DNA of 55,522 bases from Vibrio sp. Isolate32 (GTDB taxonomy: Bacteria > Pseudomonadota > Gammaproteobacteria > Enterobacterales > Vibrionaceae): positions 35,364 through 90,885 of the forward strand of contig NZ_JAKEUQ010000020.1 of NCBI RefSeq assembly GCF_022397955.1. The letters are read 5' to 3'. The number at the start of each line of letters is the position of its first letter. The first letter of the stretch is position 1. This document shows positions 52,292 through 55,522 of this stretch, piece after piece. The notes under the pieces were generated by a model, which had not been told where the DNA came from, ran no database searches, and saw nothing but the letters and a program-made list of their open reading frames with translations. Both the position numbers and the translations under genes were made by a program.

Positions 52292-52311
52292 ATTTCGATA
52301 ATAGTCGAAAT
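52292..52311. promoter_or_regulatory. ArsR-type operator 1
   Basis: ATTTCGA-TAATAG-TCGAAAT, perfect 7-bp arms with a six-base spacer, 20 bp upstream of the arsR-type start. Confidence 0.8.
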
Positions 52312-52378
52312 GAGTGTCGAATTCAAATCTAAAAACAGTGAATACGTAAGTTATTGAAAGTCTTTCGGTTTAAAAATC

Positions 52379-52398
52379 ATTTCGATTTTTATCGAAAT
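52379..52398. promoter_or_regulatory. ArsR-type operator 2
   Basis: ATTTCGA-TTTTTA-TCGAAAT, the same perfect arms and spacing as operator 1, in the middle of the divergent region. Confidence 0.8.
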
Positions 52399-52428
52399 AA
52401 AACTTGATCTGCAACCATTTATTTCTAT

Positions 52429-52448
52429 AATTCGAGAATGTTCGAAAT
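52429..52448. promoter_or_regulatory. ArsR-type operator 3
   Basis: AATTCGA-GAATGT-TCGAAAT, one mismatch to the other two with identical spacing, 57 bp upstream of the permease start. Confidence 0.75.
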
Positions 52449-52505
52449 GAAGGGTCGGGTACTTTCCTCATAGAGTTCGACCTTCAATCCTGTTTGGAGT
52501 TAATT

Positions 52506-53507
52506 ATGAGCAATGAAATGTTAACAATGCTAAAAGACGCGCTGGATATGTTCGCTTTCTTAGCAGTAGAACTCATCATCCTTTTCTTGGCAATTAGCTA
52601 CATAGTTGGGATTCTTCAAGAGTTCCTTACGCCCGAGAAGATTCAATCTATCTTGAGCTCACGTAACGGTAAGGGCTATGTGATTGCAGCACTATTGGGA
52701 GCGATTACACCTTTCTGTTCATGTTCGACGATTCCTTTCCTAAAAGGTTTGCTGCGTGCACGAGCGGGTTTTGGTCCAATGATGGTGTTCCTATTTGGTA
52801 GTCCACTATTGAACCCAGTGATCATTGGTTTGTTCGTGATTACCTTCGGATGGCAAGTGGCAGCGTTCTACTTCTTAGTCGCAATGACGGTATCAGTAGT
52901 AGCAGGTTACACACTGGAGAAACTAGGCTTTGAGCGTTACGTAAAAGCAGAAGCTTATGAATCAACAGGTTCATCTTCAAGCTGTGGTACCAGTTGTGGT
53001 GATTCTGATCCTAAGAAAGCAGAACCGAAAATAGAAGTATCATGCTGCTCGGCTGACGGTACAGAGACAGCAACAGTGGTTGAGGAGAAAGAACCTAGTC
53101 GCTGGGTAAGAATTTGGTTCTCAACTTGGAAAGACTTCAAACAAGTGTTCCCTTACTTGATGATGGGTATCGCAATTGGTTCATTGATCTATGGCTACAT
53201 TCCAACTGACCTGATTGCTGAATATGCAGGTGAAGGCAAGTGGTACGCAATTCCAATCGCAGCTGTAATTGGTATTCCACTGTATATACGTGCTGAAGCT
53301 GTGATTCCACTGAGTGCAGCCTTAGTGCAAAAAGGTATGGCCTTGGGGTCAGTAATGGCATTGATCATTGGTAGTGCGGGCGCAAGTTTGACGGAAGTTA
53401 TCCTACTTAAGTCAATCTTCAAGAACCAAATGATCGCAGCATTCCTATTCGTTATCTTAAGCATGGCGATGGGTGCAGGCTTCCTATACAGCTTTATCTT
53501 TGGTTAA
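52506..53507 (+). CDS. ArsP/DUF318-family permease with Cys-rich loop
   Basis: A 333-residue membrane protein of the PF03773 family, with about eight to ten helices. The family motif ITPFCSCSTIPFLKGLLRAR (about 65-84) carries a Cys-x-Cys, followed by FGSPLLNPVIIG. The second half has the matching IPLYIRAEAVIPLSAALVQK. Between the halves is a soluble loop with two Cys clusters (SSCGTSC and VSCCSAD, about 158-185). ArsP members export trivalent organoarsenicals; others are uncharacterised. ATG 52506 has GGAG seven bases upstream. Divergence from an ArsR regulator with shared operators supports a metal or metalloid efflux role. Confidence 0.88.
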   Translation: MSNEMLTMLKDALDMFAFLAVELIILFLAISYIVGILQEFLTPEKIQSILSSRNGKGYVIAALLGAITPFCSCSTIPFLKGLLRARAGFGPMMVFLFGSPLLNPVIIGLFVITFGWQVAAFYFLVAMTVSVVAGYTLEKLGFERYVKAEAYESTGSSSSCGTSCGDSDPKKAEPKIEVSCCSADGTETATVVEEKEPSRWVRIWFSTWKDFKQVFPYLMMGIAIGSLIYGYIPTDLIAEYAGEGKWYAIPIAAVIGIPLYIRAEAVIPLSAALVQKGMALGSVMALIIGSAGASLTEVILLKSIFKNQMIAAFLFVILSMAMGAGFLYSFIFG

Positions 53508-53556
53508 TCAGGCTTGCTTCTGAGATAAGACCGCAGATACCAAGAGATAGACTATT

Positions 53557-53585
53557 AAAAGAGCTCACTTAGTTGAGCTCTTTTT
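53557..53585. terminator. Terminator between the permease and trmY
   Basis: AAAAGAGCTCA and TGAGCTCTTTTT form an 11-bp stem around CTTAGT, T5 on the plus strand; usable in both directions by the convergent genes. Confidence 0.85.
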
Positions 53586-53609
53586 GCGTTGAGACTATTA
53601 GTTCGGAGA

Positions 53610-54209
53610 TTAGAAACCGCGAATGTCTAGTTCATTATTGATCAACACAACACACTGAGAAGCAAACAGCATATTCGGGCCTAAGCTGATTTTTTCTGTC
53701 CCTAAGCGCTTTAAGCTGTTGTAGCTTTTCTTCGGCATAGGGATATGGTCAGTTAGAAGGAAACATGGGTTTTCAGCAATCTCTGTATCACGGATAAAGT
53801 CGCCTTTCTTATCCATCATGTATAGCTGGTGGTCTTCTGCTAGCTCTTTAACCAACTTCTCAAAACTCATAGTACGAACAGTGATGCCTGGTTCAACCTG
53901 ACATGTCTGCTCTTTAGTCATACCTTGAGAAGCGTCAACCGCTCTTACTACCGATGACAACAGTGCAGACTCATGGAAACCACCAATGTTGGTGATCTCG
54001 TTTGAATCGAATGTAATTGTACGTGAAAAGTCTTTAGTACTTTCTAATACAAGGTGTACGGTGACATTCTCGCGGTGAGACTGGGCAACGAAGATCGTGT
54101 TCATCAGAGTATGAGCCAGAATCTCAGTATGAGCATCTTGCCCAACGCCTTCTAAGATAAGTTTGCTCTCTGTAGGGGCTGCGCGAGCGCGTAATACAAA
54201 TGAACGCAT
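53610..54209 (-). CDS. trmY: TrmY-type SPOUT pseudouridine N1-methyltransferase homologue
   Basis: A 199-residue SPOUT-fold protein of the DUF358 family, the length of archaeal TrmY. It starts MRSFVLRARAAPTES; the AdoMet knot region is seen in NPCFLLTDHIPMPKKS (about 147-162) and EKISLGPNMLFASQCVVLIN (about 171-190) near the C-terminus. Archaeal TrmY methylates pseudouridine 54 of tRNA. Bacterial copies occur in vibrios and few others and their substrate is unclear, since bacterial tRNAs usually have T54. Single gene, convergent with the permease. Confidence 0.85.
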   Translation of the reverse strand: MRSFVLRARAAPTESKLILEGVGQDAHTEILAHTLMNTIFVAQSHRENVTVHLVLESTKDFSRTITFDSNEITNIGGFHESALLSSVVRAVDASQGMTKEQTCQVEPGITVRTMSFEKLVKELAEDHQLYMMDKKGDFIRDTEIAENPCFLLTDHIPMPKKSYNSLKRLGTEKISLGPNMLFASQCVVLINNELDIRGF

Positions 54210-54465
54210 AGAATGTACCTTGTCAGAATGTGATAAAGCGAAACAAGCTTTAGCAACATGAATTGTTGAATAACCAAAATTGTGGCGGTATGTAACTCTT
54301 TTCTATTAATGAAGTCAAATAGAGTTGCTTATAGCGCTAACTTGAGGAACTCAACGTATTAAATAGAGAATGACCACATTACAAGATGGTATAGGTTGAA
54401 GCGACCGATTGTTTACATAGATAGTATGCGCAAATTATTAGGTGACTTGCAGAAGGAAGTAGTCG

Positions 54466-54990
54466 ATGAAATTACAGAAAATAGATAAAGAAGAATACAG
54501 AAAGAAGATGAACTTATTGTTGGTTGCTTTAGTTGGATCACTTGCAGTGTTTGCAATCGCATTCGGTACCATCCTGATTGACTTATTTGGCACAACAAAT
54601 TCAATTGCTGGTGAATCAACGGGCAATTTCCATTTAAACGTGCTTGGAGTGCTCTTGTCTGTAGCGGTAAACGCTTTTATTACGAGTCGTGTAAAAGGAC
54701 ATGAATACTTCAAGGAAGCAGTGTACGTGTGGAACCTTAAACAAACCCATAATCAAATCTATCGAAAGCTAAAACGAATTCAACCGAAAGCTGATCAAGG
54801 CGACCAAGATGCGTTGGTCATTCTTTACTTCTACTACACCACACAAAAACAAGTATACGAACTAGATAACAACACATTGACGATAACGACGGTGCAGCAT
54901 TCTCTGGATAACATCGTAGAGTTTAGTAAAAAATGGGGTATAGAGTTAGATATAGAAACCTTTTCGAGAGATTTAATCACAAAGTTTTGA
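54466..54990 (+). CDS. DUF3087 family membrane protein
   Basis: A 174-residue protein with two N-terminal membrane helices (LLLVALVGSLAVFAIAFGTI at about 17-36 and VLGVLLSVAVNAFITSR at about 59-75). A helical cytoplasmic part of about 100 residues follows (KQTHNQIYRKLKRIQPKADQ). It matches the gammaproteobacterial DUF3087 family of unknown function. AGAAGGAAG precedes the ATG. It is the last protein gene before the rRNA promoters. Confidence 0.85.
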   Translation: MKLQKIDKEEYRKKMNLLLVALVGSLAVFAIAFGTILIDLFGTTNSIAGESTGNFHLNVLGVLLSVAVNAFITSRVKGHEYFKEAVYVWNLKQTHNQIYRKLKRIQPKADQGDQDALVILYFYYTTQKQVYELDNNTLTITTVQHSLDNIVEFSKKWGIELDIETFSRDLITKF

Positions 54991-55091
54991 GGAATATACC
55001 TGTTATTGTATGAGATTTGAGCGACAAAAGAGTCTTTTGACGTAAAAGTAAACACTTAAACAAGTTTTTTGAGTTTTTATCAAAAAAGGGG

Positions 55092-55119
55092 TTGCCATGT
55101 TTTCGATGATCTCTATAAT
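55092..55119 (+). promoter_or_regulatory. rRNA operon promoter 1
   Basis: TTGCCA, 16-bp spacer, TATAAT, then the G+C-rich discriminator GCCGCCTC. The 16-bp spacer and G+C-rich discriminator are typical of stringently controlled rrn promoters; A/T tracts upstream resemble an UP element. Confidence 0.85.
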
Positions 55120-55207
55120 GCCGCCTCACTGACAAGGCAGACGCCACAAGGCTTCAGCGGTGATCAGTAAGACGGGAAGTTCGAAAGAAATTAGTTTTAA
55201 AAAGTGT

Positions 55208-55235
55208 TTGACACTTAAGATTAAATCGTTAGAAT
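55208..55235 (+). promoter_or_regulatory. rRNA operon promoter 2
   Basis: TTGACA, 16-bp spacer, TAGAAT, 116 bp downstream of promoter 1 and before the leader with boxA. Confidence 0.85.
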
Positions 55236-55241
55236 TCACGT

Positions 55242-55522
55242 CCGCTTTCAATGCTTATTTTGTAAAAAGAAAGTTTCGATAAGCAAAGCTCTTTAACAAT
55301 TTAAACCTATCAATCTGTGTGGGCACTCGTTGATGAATATCAAAACGTTATTACTTAGGTAATGACAGTTACTTCGGTAACAAAATGATTTCAATGAACT
55401 GAGTGACCAATACGAATAATTACTATTCTTAATAGAGAGGGGTTATTTGGCACAGTCAATTCATTATCATTCTGTTCCTATTTATTTAAGAAGAGAGGGG
55501 TAATAGCTTTAGAATTACATGT
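55242..55522 (+). other. Leader of an rRNA operon (16S gene just beyond the window)
   Basis: The leader carries a boxA antitermination element GCTCTTTAACA (55288-55298), then AATCTGTGTGGGCACTCG, nearly identical to the E. coli pre-16S leader. It continues with the vibrio-type ACTGAGTGACCAATACGA and GGCACAGTCAATTCAT. The mature 16S start (AGAGTTTGATC) is not reached before position 55522, so no rRNA gene itself is in the window. Confidence 0.9.

Noticed and set aside
1..55522. CRISPR arrays, prophage genes, tRNA genes
   Set aside because: None of the expected repeat spacing, phage structural genes or cloverleaf sequences was found on reading the window.

Overview
The window looks like a Vibrio chromosome, possibly chromosome II of a marine Splendidus-type vibrio; the species is inferred, not proven. 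Reasons: moderate-to-low G+C, Vibrio-like versions of ompW, ohr/ohrR, an FMN-riboswitch ribB, a bacterial trmY and the DUF3087 gene, and at the right edge a tandem rRNA promoter and leader sequence just before a 16S gene that lies outside the window.

Layout. 1-4.3 kb: the 5' end of a class III alcohol dehydrogenase gene, an SMR efflux gene, and a pyruvate formate-lyase gene followed by a broken second copy of the SMR 3' end. 4.3-18.5 kb: a complete aerobactin locus. A leftward operon iucA-iucB-iucC-iucD-iutA makes the siderophore and its outer-membrane receptor. A second leftward operon fhuC-fhuD-fhuB (matCDB-like) imports ferri-aerobactin through the inner membrane. A divergent MFS gene is a candidate exporter and a convergent fhuF-like gene a candidate ferric-siderophore reductase. 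Three Fur-box-like sites sit upstream of iucA, between fhuC and the MFS gene, and upstream of fhuF, so the whole set is probably iron-repressed.

18.6-22.5 kb: a decay zone. A chemotaxis-receptor gene is split into frameshifted 5' and 3' pieces, separated by remnants of IS6- and IS3-family elements, a decapitated fructose-type PTS gene and a TetR tail. An intact divergent ohr/ohrR peroxide pair and a broken membrane-transporter gene follow. 22.7-33.6 kb: ordinary accessory genes (MocR regulator/EamA exporter pair, DUF3010, LysR, a methyl-accepting chemotaxis protein, a SpoU methyltransferase, an SGNH hydrolase), then a D-glutamate catabolic set (LysR regulator, dgcN, dgcA) with a perfect 21-bp palindrome in front of dgcN.

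33.9-38.2 kb: the most interesting stretch. A LysR gene diverges from a tightly packed, A+T-rich four-gene operon: FAHD1-like hydrolase/decarboxylase, PF10014-type Fe(II)/2-oxoglutarate amino-acid hydroxylase, gate-domain permease, and D-2-hydroxyacid dehydrogenase. A perfect 7-11-7 inverted repeat precedes it. I do not recognise this as a described pathway; uptake, hydroxylation and breakdown of an aliphatic amino or keto acid is a reasonable hypothesis.

38.3-55.5 kb: hibernation factor, glgC, ompW, a choice-of-anchor-I lipoprotein, an SDR/LysR pair beside an HxlR remnant, ribB with FMN riboswitch, a PgpB-type phosphatase, a TauE-type exporter, an MFS transporter preceded by a His-rich small protein, a YitT protein, an ArsR regulator divergent from a Cys-rich permease with three matching operators, trmY, DUF3087, and the rRNA operon leader. 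No tRNA, CRISPR array or prophage was seen.
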